A DNA stretch of 64,000 nucleotides from Paenibacillus psychroresistens (GCF_009728935.1 NZ_CP034235.1:2580001-2644000), one strand, 5' to 3'. Shown: positions 36,750 through 46,364, counted from the stretch's first letter. Program-made: numbers and translations. Notes: generated from the sequence alone by a model not told the origin.

Positions 36750-37667
36750 ATGAAGAAGAAAACGGTTTGGATGGGTCTTGGTGGTGTCGCAGGTAGTATT
36801 TTGTTAGTAACCTCTGTATATGCAGGGGTAGGGGATTACGCCGGCTATGATGCTTACAAAACAGCATTAAAGCACACAAGCACGGCACAGAGTGTTACCG
36901 GGGCGTTCAATCTATCGGTAACCGACAACGATAAGTCAATTGTAGCGCTTAAATCTACACTTAAATTCGACTCTGTGAATCAACATTCGAGTGGTAAGGT
37001 TGAAGTGAAGAGCGCAAACAGTCTTCAACAATTCGAGTTATACAACCAAGACAATCAAGAGATCATCAAACGTGGGGATAGCGAGGTTTACACTATCTTG
37101 AATATGGGTGATAACAAGCACAATAAACGCCAGGAATGGAAGAAGCATCAGCCGAACAGCGAAATCGCCAATGAAGCTGAGAATGTGATTGATTCACTGG
37201 TTGGCAAGCTTCGTAATGAAGTTAATTTGCAGACTAATGAAGATGGATCCAAACAAATTAAGGTAGAGCTTAAGGGTACGCAATTACCGACAATCGTCAA
37301 TTCAATTACTTCTATTTTAATTAAAAATGGTGGTCAAAGCCTTGCTGAGAATGCAGCGCATAAGGAAGATTTACATGGTCTCTTGAATACAGATTTCCTT
37401 AACGAGCTGCCTAAGCTTGTGAAAGACATTTCCATTCGTTCCATAGAATTAACCGGTGATATTACGGCTGATGACAGCTTGGATCACCAGAACGCACAGT
37501 TAACGATTTATGGTAAGGATGCTGCTGGCGTTGGGCATGAGCTTGAATTTGATTTCGACATTACATTGAGCAATCAAGATAATACTGTGCCAGATGTAAT
37601 AGATTTAACGGGTAAACAGGTGCAAAACCTGAGCCTGAAAGAATTAGCAAATCAGGATAATAACTAA
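36750..37667 (+). CDS. Secreted/anchored protein, first gene of an ABC-two-component operon
   Basis: A 305-residue protein with a signal peptide or N-terminal anchor ([24 protein letters not shown]). The remainder is soluble and rich in Lys, Asp and Asn, with alternating strands such as [20 protein letters not shown] and [20 protein letters not shown]. That pattern recalls lipid-carrier-like beta-sheet proteins of the LolA/DUF6612 kind, but I cannot assign a family. AAGGAGG lies ahead of the ATG. It precedes an ABC ATPase by 20 bases, so it is probably a component or sensor cofactor of that transporter/signalling unit. Confidence 0.8.
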
Positions 37668-37687
37668 ACCAAGAAGGAGTGGAAGGC

Positions 37688-38428
37688 ATGGAATATGTAA
37701 TCGAAGTCAGCGGACTCACCAAAAAATATAGCAATAATCGCGGCATAGAGAATATGAGCTTTAACGTAGCCAAAGGTGAGATTTACGGCTTTTTTGGTCC
37801 AAATGGATCGGGAAAAACTACGCTTATGAAAATCCTCACGGGGTTATGTAAAGCAGATAAAGGTCAGGCCTTATTATTCGGTTATGATATTTCTTCACAG
37901 TTTGAGCTGGCCATGGCACAAGTAGGCTGTTTGATCGAAACAGCCGATGCCTATACGTATATGAGCGGTTATCAAAACCTGGTGCTCGCAGCTAGATTCT
38001 ATCCAAGCCTTCCGCGTAAACGTGTAGATGAAGTACTCGAGCTAGTTGGATTAGCACCCTTTGCCAAAGAAAAGGTAGGCCACTACTCACTTGGGATGAA
38101 ACAGAGGCTAGGATTAGCCTCTGCCCTGCTTTCTTCACCTCAGCTAGTCATCCTCGATGAGCCAACCAATGGAATGGATATTGAAGGTATGGTTGATGTA
38201 CGAGAAACGATTATTCAGCTAGCAAGGGAGCAAGGAATTACTTTCTTTATTTCCAGTCATTTAATCCGCGAGATGGAGTTAATGTGCAGTCGAATCGGCA
38301 TTGTCAATCAGGGTAAGTTTCTAAAGGAAGCTAGCCGAAGTGATCTCTTGGAAAGTCCACATGAATCCTTAGAACAATATTTCTTAGCCCAGATTGCCGA
38401 AGAGCGGGAGCGTGTTTCTTATGTATAG
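37688..38428 (+). CDS. ABC transporter ATP-binding protein
   Basis: A 246-residue ATPase of the antibiotic-export/bacitracin-like (CcmA, DrrA) type. Walker A is GPNGSGKTT, the Q-loop region follows, the signature YSLGMKQRLGLASAL replaces the usual LSGGQ, and Walker B is LVILDEPTNGMDIEG; the H-loop His is in ISSHLIREM. The ATG at 37688 lies after AAGGAGTGG. It overlaps the permease start by eight bases. Confidence 0.95.
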   Translation: MEYVIEVSGLTKKYSNNRGIENMSFNVAKGEIYGFFGPNGSGKTTLMKILTGLCKADKGQALLFGYDISSQFELAMAQVGCLIETADAYTYMSGYQNLVLAARFYPSLPRKRVDEVLELVGLAPFAKEKVGHYSLGMKQRLGLASALLSSPQLVILDEPTNGMDIEGMVDVRETIIQLAREQGITFFISSHLIREMELMCSRIGIVNQGKFLKEASRSDLLESPHESLEQYFLAQIAEERERVSYV

Positions 38429-39173
38429 TTTAGTGGCTAATGTTGTTAATGAGACCGAGAAACAGTTTTGGAAGAAGAAAACCGTGTTCTTTCTGATCTT
38501 ATCTGCGCTCATACCTCTTGTTGGAGCGTTGTTAATCGCTAGTTTCCAGAGTAAGCTAGGAATTGCATCGATAACGGCTGCTGATTATCCTATCTTAGTA
38601 CTAGGCTTATTCACTAGCTTTATCTTACCGCTGTTTGTATTTATGGCAGCAGCCGATTCTTTTGCCGGGGAAGCTTCCTCAAACACATTAAAAATTGTCT
38701 TATTACGCCCGATTTCACGCTTTAAAATCTATGCTTCCAAGCATATCTCACTCGGTATCTATACTATGTTATATTTAATTGCTGCAGGAATTTCTTCGAT
38801 ATTGTCCGGATTGTTCTTTAGTGTGAAAGCCGGGATGCCACAAGGGATTTTGGATGCACTTCTTGCTTATATCGTAGCGGTCATCCCGTTTATTGCTTTA
38901 ACCTGTATTGCGGTTTTAATCGCTCAATTTACCCGCAGTGGAAGCGGTGCGTTAATCATTTGTATCATTCTTTACATGGGGATAAAAGCTGCTTCATTTT
39001 TCTTGCCGCAAGTTTCCTTATATTCATTAACCTCCTATACGGATTGGCATGTACTATGGTTGAGCAGCTCAGTTGCACTGGGGAAATTAATAAGTATCTT
39101 TATGTTTATAGCGGCATGTAGTATATTGTGTTTTACGGCTGGATTTTATTTCTTTGATAAAAAAGAAGTCTAA
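38421..39173 (+). CDS. ABC-2 type permease subunit
   Basis: A 250-residue permease with six predicted membrane helices and the ABC-2 arrangement: helix 1 after EKQFWKKKTVFFLILSAL, then a cytoplasmic loop AGEASSNTLKIVLLRPISRFK, typical of NosY/bacitracin-type exporters. It starts at ATG 38421 inside the ATPase gene behind GGGAGCG; longer starts lie within the ATPase. With the ATPase it forms a half-size exporter that would work as a dimer of pairs. Confidence 0.9.
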   Translation: MYSLVANVVNETEKQFWKKKTVFFLILSALIPLVGALLIASFQSKLGIASITAADYPILVLGLFTSFILPLFVFMAAADSFAGEASSNTLKIVLLRPISRFKIYASKHISLGIYTMLYLIAAGISSILSGLFFSVKAGMPQGILDALLAYIVAVIPFIALTCIAVLIAQFTRSGSGALIICIILYMGIKAASFFLPQVSLYSLTSYTDWHVLWLSSSVALGKLISIFMFIAACSILCFTAGFYFFDKKEV

Positions 39174-39184
39174 GGAGCACATGT

Positions 39185-40648
39185 ATGTCCATTCGCGTTC
39201 GGTTACTTTTATCCTATCTGGCTATGCTATTGATTCCCTTATTTTTATTGATTATTGGTGTAGTGATAGTGGTCGTTGCTTTTTTCGGTGATTTGCGCGG
39301 CTTATATCATTTTGATTTTCGTCAGCAAAATCCGTTAGCAACATTTATCCAGCAGCAGGAAGAGGTTTTCACAGAAATTAAGCAGCTGGCTTCACTTGAT
39401 CCCGAATCTCTGATTAGCAATGAAACTAAGCTGGCTAGCTGGAACCGTAGATTAAAGGAAATTAATATGGGGATGGTTGTAGAGAAGAATGATGAAGTAG
39501 TTTATTCCTCACCTTCGATTAATAAACCTGCTTTCCTAGAGGCTGTAAAGAGCATGGGCGAGCGAAAAGCAGATGAGAGCCAGCTCACACGAAATTTTAT
39601 TGAACAATTTTTTGTTTCGAGCCACTACGATTTTAAATATGCGGATCAGAGCAAAGGCAGCGTTTTTATTGTCACAGATGTGAATCCATTAGGGAAATTC
39701 GCAGGTAAATATTTATTCATTCTAGTCATCTCTTTATTATTGATTTTACTGATTACCAATGGTTTGTTGACTTACTTCGTATCACGTAGTATTGTCCGCC
39801 CTTTGAAAGCTTTAAAACGAGCGGCAGAACAAATTAAAGAGGGCAATTTAGATTATGTGGTCAAATCGAACTCCAAGGATGAAATCGGAGAATTATTCAT
39901 GGCCTTCGAACAAATGCGCGGTAAGCTGAAGTATTCAGTTGATCTGCAATTACAATATGAAGAGAATCGCAAAGAGCTAATATCCAATATATCCCATGAC
40001 CTAAAGACACCCGTAACCAGCATTAAAGGCTATGTTGAAGGCATTCTGGATGGAGTTGCCGATACACCCGATAAGCTTGATAAATACATTAAAACGATTT
40101 ATGCCAAAGCTACAGATATGGATCGTTTAATTGACGAGCTCTTTTTATTCTCCAAACTCGATTTACACAATGTGCCGTTTCATTTTGAAAAGGTGGATCT
40201 GGTTCGTTTCTTGGAGGATTGTACAGAGGAGCTGCAGTTTGATTTCAATGAAAAAGGCATTTTGCTTTCTTTGGATTTACCGAAGAATGCCGCTTTTCAG
40301 GTGGCGGTTGACAGAGAGAAGCTAAAGCGAGTAGTGCTGAACATTCTCGAAAACTCTGTAAAATATATGGAACAGCCGCAGGGGCTGATTACGATAAGAT
40401 TAACGGATCAAGAGGAGTGGGTGCTAATCCAGATTCAAGACAACGGACAGGGGATAGCAGACGAAGCTTTACCGCATATTTTTGAACGTTTTTATCGGGC
40501 AGATCCTTCAAGAAACTCAAAAACGGGTGGCAGCGGCCTAGGTTTAGCGATCGTTAAACAGATCATTGAGGGGCATGGCGGTGAAATCAGAGCTACTAGC
40601 GTGCTGGGTAACGGAACAAGTATTTTCTTCACGGTAAAAAAAGCTTGA
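39185..40648 (+). CDS. Sensor histidine kinase with HAMP domain
   Basis: A 487-residue membrane kinase. TM1 (about 7-33), an extracellular sensor of about 145 residues, TM2 (about 180-200) and HAMP (SRSIVRPLKALKRAAEQI) precede the HisKA domain with the phosphoacceptor in LISNISHDLKTPVTSIKGY. The HATPase shows NILENSVKYM, DNGQGIADEALPHIFERF and GGSGLGLAIVKQI. It is followed by its OmpR-type regulator and preceded by an ABC exporter, the usual layout of cell-envelope stress modules. Confidence 0.96.
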   Translation: MSIRVRLLLSYLAMLLIPLFLLIIGVVIVVVAFFGDLRGLYHFDFRQQNPLATFIQQQEEVFTEIKQLASLDPESLISNETKLASWNRRLKEINMGMVVEKNDEVVYSSPSINKPAFLEAVKSMGERKADESQLTRNFIEQFFVSSHYDFKYADQSKGSVFIVTDVNPLGKFAGKYLFILVISLLLILLITNGLLTYFVSRSIVRPLKALKRAAEQIKEGNLDYVVKSNSKDEIGELFMAFEQMRGKLKYSVDLQLQYEENRKELISNISHDLKTPVTSIKGYVEGILDGVADTPDKLDKYIKTIYAKATDMDRLIDELFLFSKLDLHNVPFHFEKVDLVRFLEDCTEELQFDFNEKGILLSLDLPKNAAFQVAVDREKLKRVVLNILENSVKYMEQPQGLITIRLTDQEEWVLIQIQDNGQGIADEALPHIFERFYRADPSRNSKTGGSGLGLAIVKQIIEGHGGEIRATSVLGNGTSIFFTVKKA

Positions 40649-40669
40649 GAAGAGAGAAGGATGATGAAT

Positions 40670-41359
40670 ATGAGCAAAATTCTAATTATTGAAGACGAAT
40701 TAAGCATTGCTGAGCTGGAGCGGGATTACCTTGAGATCAATGGATATTCAGTGGATATGGAGCACAGCGGGGATAAGGGCTTAGCGAGAGCATTGAACGA
40801 ATCCTATGATTTAATTATTCTCGATTTAATGCTGCCCAAGGTAGATGGCTTCGAGATTTGTCGCAAAATTCGTAGTCAGAAGGATACTCCAATCATCATG
40901 ATCTCTGCGAAAAAAGAAGATATTGATAAAATTCGTGGTCTAGGCTTAGGGGCAGATGACTATATGATCAAGCCATTCAGCCCAGGTGAAATGGTGGCAC
41001 GCGTTAAAGCTCATCTGGCTCGTTATGAGCGATTTATTGGCAATCGCGAGCATAAGCATGACGAAATTCGTGTGCGCGGCTTGTTGATTGACAAAACCTC
41101 ACGCAGAGTTCATGTGAATGAAGAGGAGGTTGCTTTTACGACCAAGGAGTTTGAACTGCTAAGCTTTCTGGCTGTAAATCCAAATCGGGTCTTCAGTAAG
41201 GATCAATTGTTTGATCGCATTTGGGGCATGGATTCGTTTGGCGATATTAGCACCGTCACCGTCCATATTCGTAAAATACGTGAAAAGGTCGAGCTTGACC
41301 CTTCCAATCCACAATACATTGAGACGGTTTGGGGCGCAGGCTATCGGTTCCAGCTTTAA
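40670..41359 (+). CDS. OmpR-family response regulator
   Basis: A 229-residue regulator. The receiver has IIEDELSIAELERDYL, the phospho-Asp in DLIILDLMLPKVDGFE and Lys in DDYMIKPFSPGEM. The winged helix includes FTTKEFELLSFLAVNPNRVF and DISTVTVHIRKIREKVE. AGAAGG lies nine bases before ATG 40670; the ATGs at 40661 and 40664 are too close to it. The last codon overlaps the convergent TIGR03943 gene by four bases. Confidence 0.96.
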   Translation: MSKILIIEDELSIAELERDYLEINGYSVDMEHSGDKGLARALNESYDLIILDLMLPKVDGFEICRKIRSQKDTPIIMISAKKEDIDKIRGLGLGADDYMIKPFSPGEMVARVKAHLARYERFIGNREHKHDEIRVRGLLIDKTSRRVHVNEEEVAFTTKEFELLSFLAVNPNRVFSKDQLFDRIWGMDSFGDISTVTVHIRKIREKVELDPSNPQYIETVWGAGYRFQL

Positions 41360-42252
41360 TCGCCGACGTAATCATAATTCGGATACACATATTGCGATTT
41401 AGCTGGGGTGGTTTTCTCGACTTTATCAGCAACCAAGGTCATAATCTCATTGCCGCGATAAGTTGATTTATTGATGGTTCCGGTAATTTTGACCCATGTA
41501 TCTTTCGCGAGCTTTTGACCTTGGTCGAATTTAACCATCATGCCAAAAGGCGAGCCATCTGCTGTACAGCATTGAATCGAAAAACGTGCAACAACAAATT
41601 GATTATCCTGCATATCATCCTCGCGATAGACAAAACCGCTAATCTCGATTTTTTTGCCAATGAAATTATTCATGAACATATCCAAAGAGGTGAGGGTCTC
41701 AATAAAGCCTTCCTCTTTAACCTGAATTAGGTCCTTCTTATATAACTTCATCCCAAGTTGAGCAAAGCCCTCATCATATTTATCAGACTTAAACAGTGCT
41801 TTTAATTTAGGATCTATCTCAGCCGCGGTTGGAATAACCGATGGTTTATTAAGCGTGACGCTGTTGCTGCTAGTTAGCGAGCTGCTTAGATTAACACCTC
41901 TTTTTGCAGCTAAAGCACTGCCCATCGCACTGTTTGGCAGTAGAAAGCCTAATAACAAAGGTAGAATGAATAGACTGTATGCCGCAGTATTCCTAATTAT
42001 CGAACGAGAAGGCGGGTGATCGCACTCGCAGTCCACTTTTCGCCCCATATAGGAATTAATTGCCAGAAAAATCTGATAAACAGCGATGGCATAGAATCCA
42101 ATCGCAGACAGCTTTACATAAATTATATTTCTTGGAGCAATATAATAGAGAATGTTGTCGGACTTGACTAAATAAAGAATATACATGGCAAAGCCAGTTA
42201 AGATGGCTGCTCTTAGACAATAATGGCCTGTCAAACTACGTTTTTGTTCCAC
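41356..42252 (-). CDS. TIGR03943-family putative permease subunit (YcgQ-like)
   Basis: A 298-residue protein with N-terminal membrane helices (about 12-30, 40-65 and 90-110) and a C-terminal extracytoplasmic domain bearing VVARFSIQCCTADGSPFG, the two-cysteine hallmark of the family, and GTINKSTYRGNEIM. These proteins are always encoded next to a DUF318/ArsP-type permease, as here. The GTG at 42252 has AAAGGCGG upstream. The function is unknown; a metal or small-molecule transporter is suspected from the partner's His-rich loop and the Cys pair. Confidence 0.88.
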   Translation of the reverse strand: MEQKRSLTGHYCLRAAILTGFAMYILYLVKSDNILYYIAPRNIIYVKLSAIGFYAIAVYQIFLAINSYMGRKVDCECDHPPSRSIIRNTAAYSLFILPLLLGFLLPNSAMGSALAAKRGVNLSSSLTSSNSVTLNKPSVIPTAAEIDPKLKALFKSDKYDEGFAQLGMKLYKKDLIQVKEEGFIETLTSLDMFMNNFIGKKIEISGFVYREDDMQDNQFVVARFSIQCCTADGSPFGMMVKFDQGQKLAKDTWVKITGTINKSTYRGNEIMTLVADKVEKTTPAKSQYVYPNYDYVGD

Positions 42253-42270
42253 GGCGCATCCGCCTTTCTT

Positions 42271-43320
42271 TTAGAAAATTAAGCGTTCAAATATTAGGGA
42301 ACCGATGAGCACGGTGATGACGATTAATCCCGACAAGAGAAGCACAAATTTAGCTTTAAATACAGAGAGCAGCATAAGGGTACCTTTAAAATCCAACATA
42401 GGACCAAACACGAGAAAAGTCAGCAGCGAGCCTGTCGTAAAAGTGTTAACAAAAGAAGAAGCTACAAAAGCATCCGACGTTGAGCAGAGTGACAGAATAT
42501 AAGCAAAGCCCATCATGAATATGTGAGAGCCCAATCCATCATGACCGATGGAAACCAAGCTTTCGCGGGCCACAAAGGTTTGAATAATTGCCGTGATTAA
42601 AGAACCAAACATTAAATATTTGCCCATTTCAAAAAACTCATCCGATGCATGACCCAACAAAGAAAACAGCTTGTTGCTGTGGCTTTGTCCGTGCTCATGG
42701 CTGTGATCATGTGTATGGTCATGTACATGAGCTTGTTCGCCAGAGTGAGCATGTGAATGTAGAACTTCGGCAGTGACACGCAGAACGTTGCCTTTCACGA
42801 AGCGATAAATGATAAGACCAATGACAGAGGCAACGACGAAAGCCAATGCCATACGGGAATAAGCAATTTCAGGTCTTGAACGAAATGCCATAAAGGTAGC
42901 AGCATACACAATAGGATTAAGAATGGGTCCAGTGAGGATGAAAACAACGGCTACATAAACGGGCATGCCTTTTTTAATTAATCTGCGAACAATCGGAATC
43001 ATGCCGCATTCGCACACAGGGAATATAATTCCGATCAAACAAGCAAATAGAATGGCTAAGAATGGATTTTTAGGAATAATTCGTGTAATGGTTTGTTCAG
43101 ATACGAAAATCTGTAAGAGTGATGATATTAGAACACCTAGTAGAATAAACGGCAGTGCTTCCAAGATAATGCTTAGAAACATAGTTTTGAAGTTCTGCAT
43201 ATTGGCGCTGCTGATCCACGACATATCGGGTAAATGCTGATTCGTCAGCAATAGAAAGATATAGATAAGGGCACAAATGAAGATAAAATAGAGGCTGGTA
43301 TTATAGATAGTTGTTCGCAA
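42271..43320 (-). CDS. DUF318/ArsP-type permease with His-rich loop
   Basis: A 349-residue permease with eight to nine membrane helices. The signature FPVCECGMIPIVRRLIKKG (Cys residues) and TGPILNPIVYAATFM mark the YraQ/ArsP_1 family, and CSTSDAFVASSF comes from the second half. Between the halves, at about residues 186-212, is a loop of alternating His, Asp, Glu and Ser (HDHTHDHSHEHGQSHS), a likely zinc or other metal-binding segment. The TTG start at 43320 follows AAAGGAGTC. It is the first gene of the pair with the TIGR03943 protein, 18 bases apart. Confidence 0.9.
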   Translation of the reverse strand: MRTTIYNTSLYFIFICALIYIFLLLTNQHLPDMSWISSANMQNFKTMFLSIILEALPFILLGVLISSLLQIFVSEQTITRIIPKNPFLAILFACLIGIIFPVCECGMIPIVRRLIKKGMPVYVAVVFILTGPILNPIVYAATFMAFRSRPEIAYSRMALAFVVASVIGLIIYRFVKGNVLRVTAEVLHSHAHSGEQAHVHDHTHDHSHEHGQSHSNKLFSLLGHASDEFFEMGKYLMFGSLITAIIQTFVARESLVSIGHDGLGSHIFMMGFAYILSLCSTSDAFVASSFVNTFTTGSLLTFLVFGPMLDFKGTLMLLSVFKAKFVLLLSGLIVITVLIGSLIFERLIF

Positions 43321-43464
43321 TACACAAGACTCCTTTAATAGAGATTAGCATTCATACAGTATAGACTATGCTAGAAAAGGTGTATATAGGACAACATGTG
43401 CCAACAGAAAAAGCTGCAGATAGCCAAAGGCTTCTACAGCTTAGTCAGATATTATATGGCGGAT

Positions 43465-44070
43465 CTATAAAATGATGAAATTAAAGAAGGTCATAAGGCT
43501 AATTAAGAACGACATACCCCAACGCTTTTGGAGATATTCACGTCCACGATAAAGCCGGGTCTTAACTGTTGTGATCGGCATGCTAAGCCTCTCGCTGATT
43601 TCTTGAATAGATAAATCATGGACATAATATAAAGTAGCAATCGCCTTATATTTATCCGACATTTTATTGATGACCTGCGTAAGCTGATCTTGCAATTCGG
43701 TTTCCATTAAAGCCATTTCGGGGCTTTTATCTTCACTGGATAGAATACCGTAGTGGTTCAATTCATCTTCACCGGCGATCTCGGCATCCAATGAATAGGT
43801 CGTTTTCTTCTTTCGCAATAGATCTACACAAAGGTTCTTGCCAATCCGATAAATCCAAGTTGAGAATTTCTGTTTCTCATCATAGCGGTTTAAATTCATA
43901 TACACGCGCATAAACGTCTCTTGAACGACATCTTCAGAGTCATGCGGATTGTTCGTCATGCGATAAGCGAGTCGATGAATCTTACCTTTGTACAATTCAA
44001 CCAATTGTCCAAAAGCAGAACGATCTCCTGTCAGTGATAATTTGACTAAGTTTGTTTCCGCATAGCTCAT
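43465..44070 (-). CDS. ECF sigma factor of the SigW type
   Basis: A 201-residue extracytoplasmic-function sigma factor. Region 2 is LAYRMTNNPHDSEDVVQETFMRVYMNL and FSTWIYRIGKNLCVDLLRKKK. Region 4 is LYYVHDLSIQEISERLSMPITTVKTRLYRGREYLQKR. YSLDAEIAGEDEL in the linker is typical of the SigW clade. Normally an anti-sigma gene (rsiW) follows. None does here, and the protein instead ends in a hydrophobic tail, about residues 185-201. AGGAGGATTATCT precedes the ATG. Confidence 0.9.
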   Translation of the reverse strand: MSYAETNLVKLSLTGDRSAFGQLVELYKGKIHRLAYRMTNNPHDSEDVVQETFMRVYMNLNRYDEKQKFSTWIYRIGKNLCVDLLRKKKTTYSLDAEIAGEDELNHYGILSSEDKSPEMALMETELQDQLTQVINKMSDKYKAIATLYYVHDLSIQEISERLSMPITTVKTRLYRGREYLQKRWGMSFLISLMTFFNFIIL

Positions 44071-44150
44071 AGATAATCCTCCTATCGTTCACAGTCTATT
44101 CTTTAATAGTACCATGTATTTCGTATGATATGAAGCCCATCTCAACATTA

Positions 44151-45088
44151 TTAGCTGATTCTTTTAAATTCTATTAAACAGGTCGTCCCTTTGTTAGGTT
44201 TGCTCAAGAAAGATATTCGGCCATTCATCGCTTTTAATAGGCTTGTAACCACCATAAGACCTAATCCTGTGCCATTATCTTTAGTCGTATAGAAGGGTAA
44301 GCCTAATGATTTAATCTGCAAAGGAGTCATTCCCTCTCCAGTATCCTCGATAGACATAAGGATCAAATTACTTTCAAGTGATGTATGTATCATTATTTTA
44401 CCACCACCGGGCATGGCTTCAATGCAGTTCTTCAGCAGATTCAGCAGACATTGCTGGAGCTTTTTAGATTCACCCAAGATGAGCAAGGGTTGATCTGTGG
44501 CGTGCTGGATATGCATTTCAATGTTGGATATGGTCAATAAAGAATTGATTAAAGGTATACTATTCGAGATTTCTGTTTTAATGTCTATCGGAACAATTTT
44601 TTCCACATTTGGCTTGGCGAAATTCAAATAATCGGTAATGATCGTATTGGCGCTAACGATGCTTTCTATTGCAAGGTTAACAAATTTATTTCTAATCTCA
44701 GCTGTAATATTGTCGCGTGCCATTAATTGCAGAAAGCCACGAGTGGTCGTTAATGGATTACGAATTTCATGTGAAATGGAAGCGGCCAATTGACCAATCA
44801 ATTGAAATTTATCGGCGTTTATGAGCTCTTCTTTCATCTTCTCTTGCCGCTTTACATGGTCATAGATATAACAAATAAATATCGAATGATAGACGAATAA
44901 AGTCGAATCTATTTTTTCAAAAGGACATAAAGTATTGTGATAACTATCATTATGTAAACAAATAGCAGTTTGCGTTTAAGATTGGTATTCATAAATAAAG
45001 GGGCAATAATTAAATAGACCAAGCAAGCACACATAACATATAGCACACAATGAAGCTCGAAGTTAATGATGTTCTGCAGGTATACCAA
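44151..45088 (-). pseudogene. Sporulation-type histidine kinase with a frameshifted N-terminus
   Basis: The C-terminal 228 codons (44837-44151) form a complete kinase core: phosphoacceptor His in QLAASISHEIRNPLTTTRGFLQLM, then LLNLLKNCIEAMPGGG, EDTGEGM and FYTTKDNGTGLGLMVV. This is the KinB/KinD-like group. In the same frame the sequence stays open upstream (YHSIFICYIYDHVKRQEK), without an obvious start. A second frame (45088-44909) encodes two hydrophobic helices (VLYVMCACLVYLIIAPLF and LLFVYIMIVITILYVLL) and stops. A one-base shift near 44915 would join them. The membrane part is also shorter than usual. A soluble kinase might still start at ATG 44837. Confidence 0.7.
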
Positions 45089-45154
45089 TCCTTCCTAATT
45101 TTAGCACAAAGCAACTTATTATCTCACAAATCTTAAGATTTGCCACATAATAAA

Positions 45155-45934
45155 TTAAATTGGACAGATTGAAGGGAGCTGACTGCAGAGATGAATGGCA
45201 TAGGCCGACTCATATTTAGCGAGCATAGTAAAATAATTAAACAGCGCATGATTTTTAGAGAAGGAATCCGTCAGAAAATGTAAAGTAAAACCACCTTTAA
45301 CATGACGATAATGATAAATTTTGGATTGGGAAGGGATTTTGTAAAGGGGTGGAGGAATTAGAGGGATCAAGTCACTTTCAATGACAATTCTGTGGCTAAA
45401 TGCAATTTTTTGATTGTAAGCTGCAGCAAATGTCGGATCGCCAACTCGTGGTGCTCCATAAGTATAGACTATAGGAGATGCAAATTTGGTGTTATAAGCC
45501 AAATCAAGCGCACATAAGGTAGCTAAAGCGCCACCTAGGCTATGTCCGGTAATGATTAGTTTTTTGTGGGAATCACTTTTAGCTAATGCGTCGAGGATTT
45601 GTTTTCTTGCTGAAGCATATATTTCAGTAAAACCGCGGTGAGTATTCCCGCCATTGGCAAACCAAGGATAAGGCATTTGACGTGCGATTAAATCCGATAC
45701 AGTATCTGCTGCTGATGTTGTTCCGCGAAAAGCAAGGACAATTGTATCATCGGACTCGATTAAATACCCAAATGTTTCTTGGGCGAATCCATAAGCTTCA
45801 GCTGAGAAAGAGGTCATATATCGATAGCCGGCAGGAACAATAAAGCGTCCTGCAGAATCGAGAAACTGATTATAAGTTTGATGACAGGAGCAGATTAAAA
45901 AAAGTGCCAGCTTGTAGTTGATTGTTTCCAACAT
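45155..45934 (-). CDS. Class 3 (Lipase_3) alpha/beta-hydrolase
   Basis: A 259-residue lipase-like enzyme. The nucleophile elbow is ITGHSLGGALATL, the lid-adjacent VLAFRGTTSAADTVSDL gives the oxyanion region, Asp lies in VIESDLIPLIPP and the catalytic His in KNHALFNYF. No cleaved signal peptide is evident, though the N-terminus is hydrophobic (YKLALFLICSCHQTY). Bacilli have similar lipases in spores acting at germination or on membrane lipids; that use is not shown here. AAGGCAGGCG precedes the ATG. Confidence 0.88.
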   Translation of the reverse strand: MLETINYKLALFLICSCHQTYNQFLDSAGRFIVPAGYRYMTSFSAEAYGFAQETFGYLIESDDTIVLAFRGTTSAADTVSDLIARQMPYPWFANGGNTHRGFTEIYASARKQILDALAKSDSHKKLIITGHSLGGALATLCALDLAYNTKFASPIVYTYGAPRVGDPTFAAAYNQKIAFSHRIVIESDLIPLIPPPLYKIPSQSKIYHYRHVKGGFTLHFLTDSFSKNHALFNYFTMLAKYESAYAIHLCSQLPSICPI

Positions 45935-45967
45935 GATTATCGCCTGCCTTAAAGGATCTAGGCGTTA

Positions 45968-46216
45968 TTATATGTTAGATGGATGCTCAGGGTTCGAGTT
46001 AGGATAGGAAAACAATTTATACTTTTGTGAATATACGGATTTGGTTAGCAGAAAATCATCAATCATTTTATGGGAGTAGCTTCCATTAATCAAAACTAAC
46101 ATTCCATCAATGTTTTTTACATAATTACCGTTTGAAAAGTTTTCTCCTCTAATTAGACCTTCATTGTCAAAGCATTTTTCTATGGCTTCATCGAATGATA
46201 GATTATATTCAGACAT
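45968..46216 (-). CDS. Hypothetical 82-residue protein
   Basis: A small acidic protein; the N-terminal SFDEAIEKCFDNEGLIRGENF is loosely similar in pattern to DUF2829-type proteins of phages, but the match is weak. It has no membrane segment. GGAGG lies seven bases before the ATG, a convincing ribosome site. It precedes the lipase gene by 33 bases, on the same strand. I do not recognise it. Confidence 0.6.
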   Translation of the reverse strand: MSEYNLSFDEAIEKCFDNEGLIRGENFSNGNYVKNIDGMLVLINGSYSHKMIDDFLLTKSVYSQKYKLFSYPNSNPEHPSNI

Positions 46217-46364
46217 ATTAGTAACCTCCAGTTAAAAAAAATCTTAATAGTGTTTACCCAATGGATAGGTTATTAAAACAAATCCAGTTTAAATGTTTAT
46301 TTTGAACTATGTAAAACAAAATATGGGATTGAATAACATCCCATATCCTGTAAATTCATTGAAA

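Noticed and set aside
43321..43464. Search for a Zur or other metal-regulator box before the His-rich permease
   Set aside because: No sequence close to the TCGTAATnATTACGA pattern is present.
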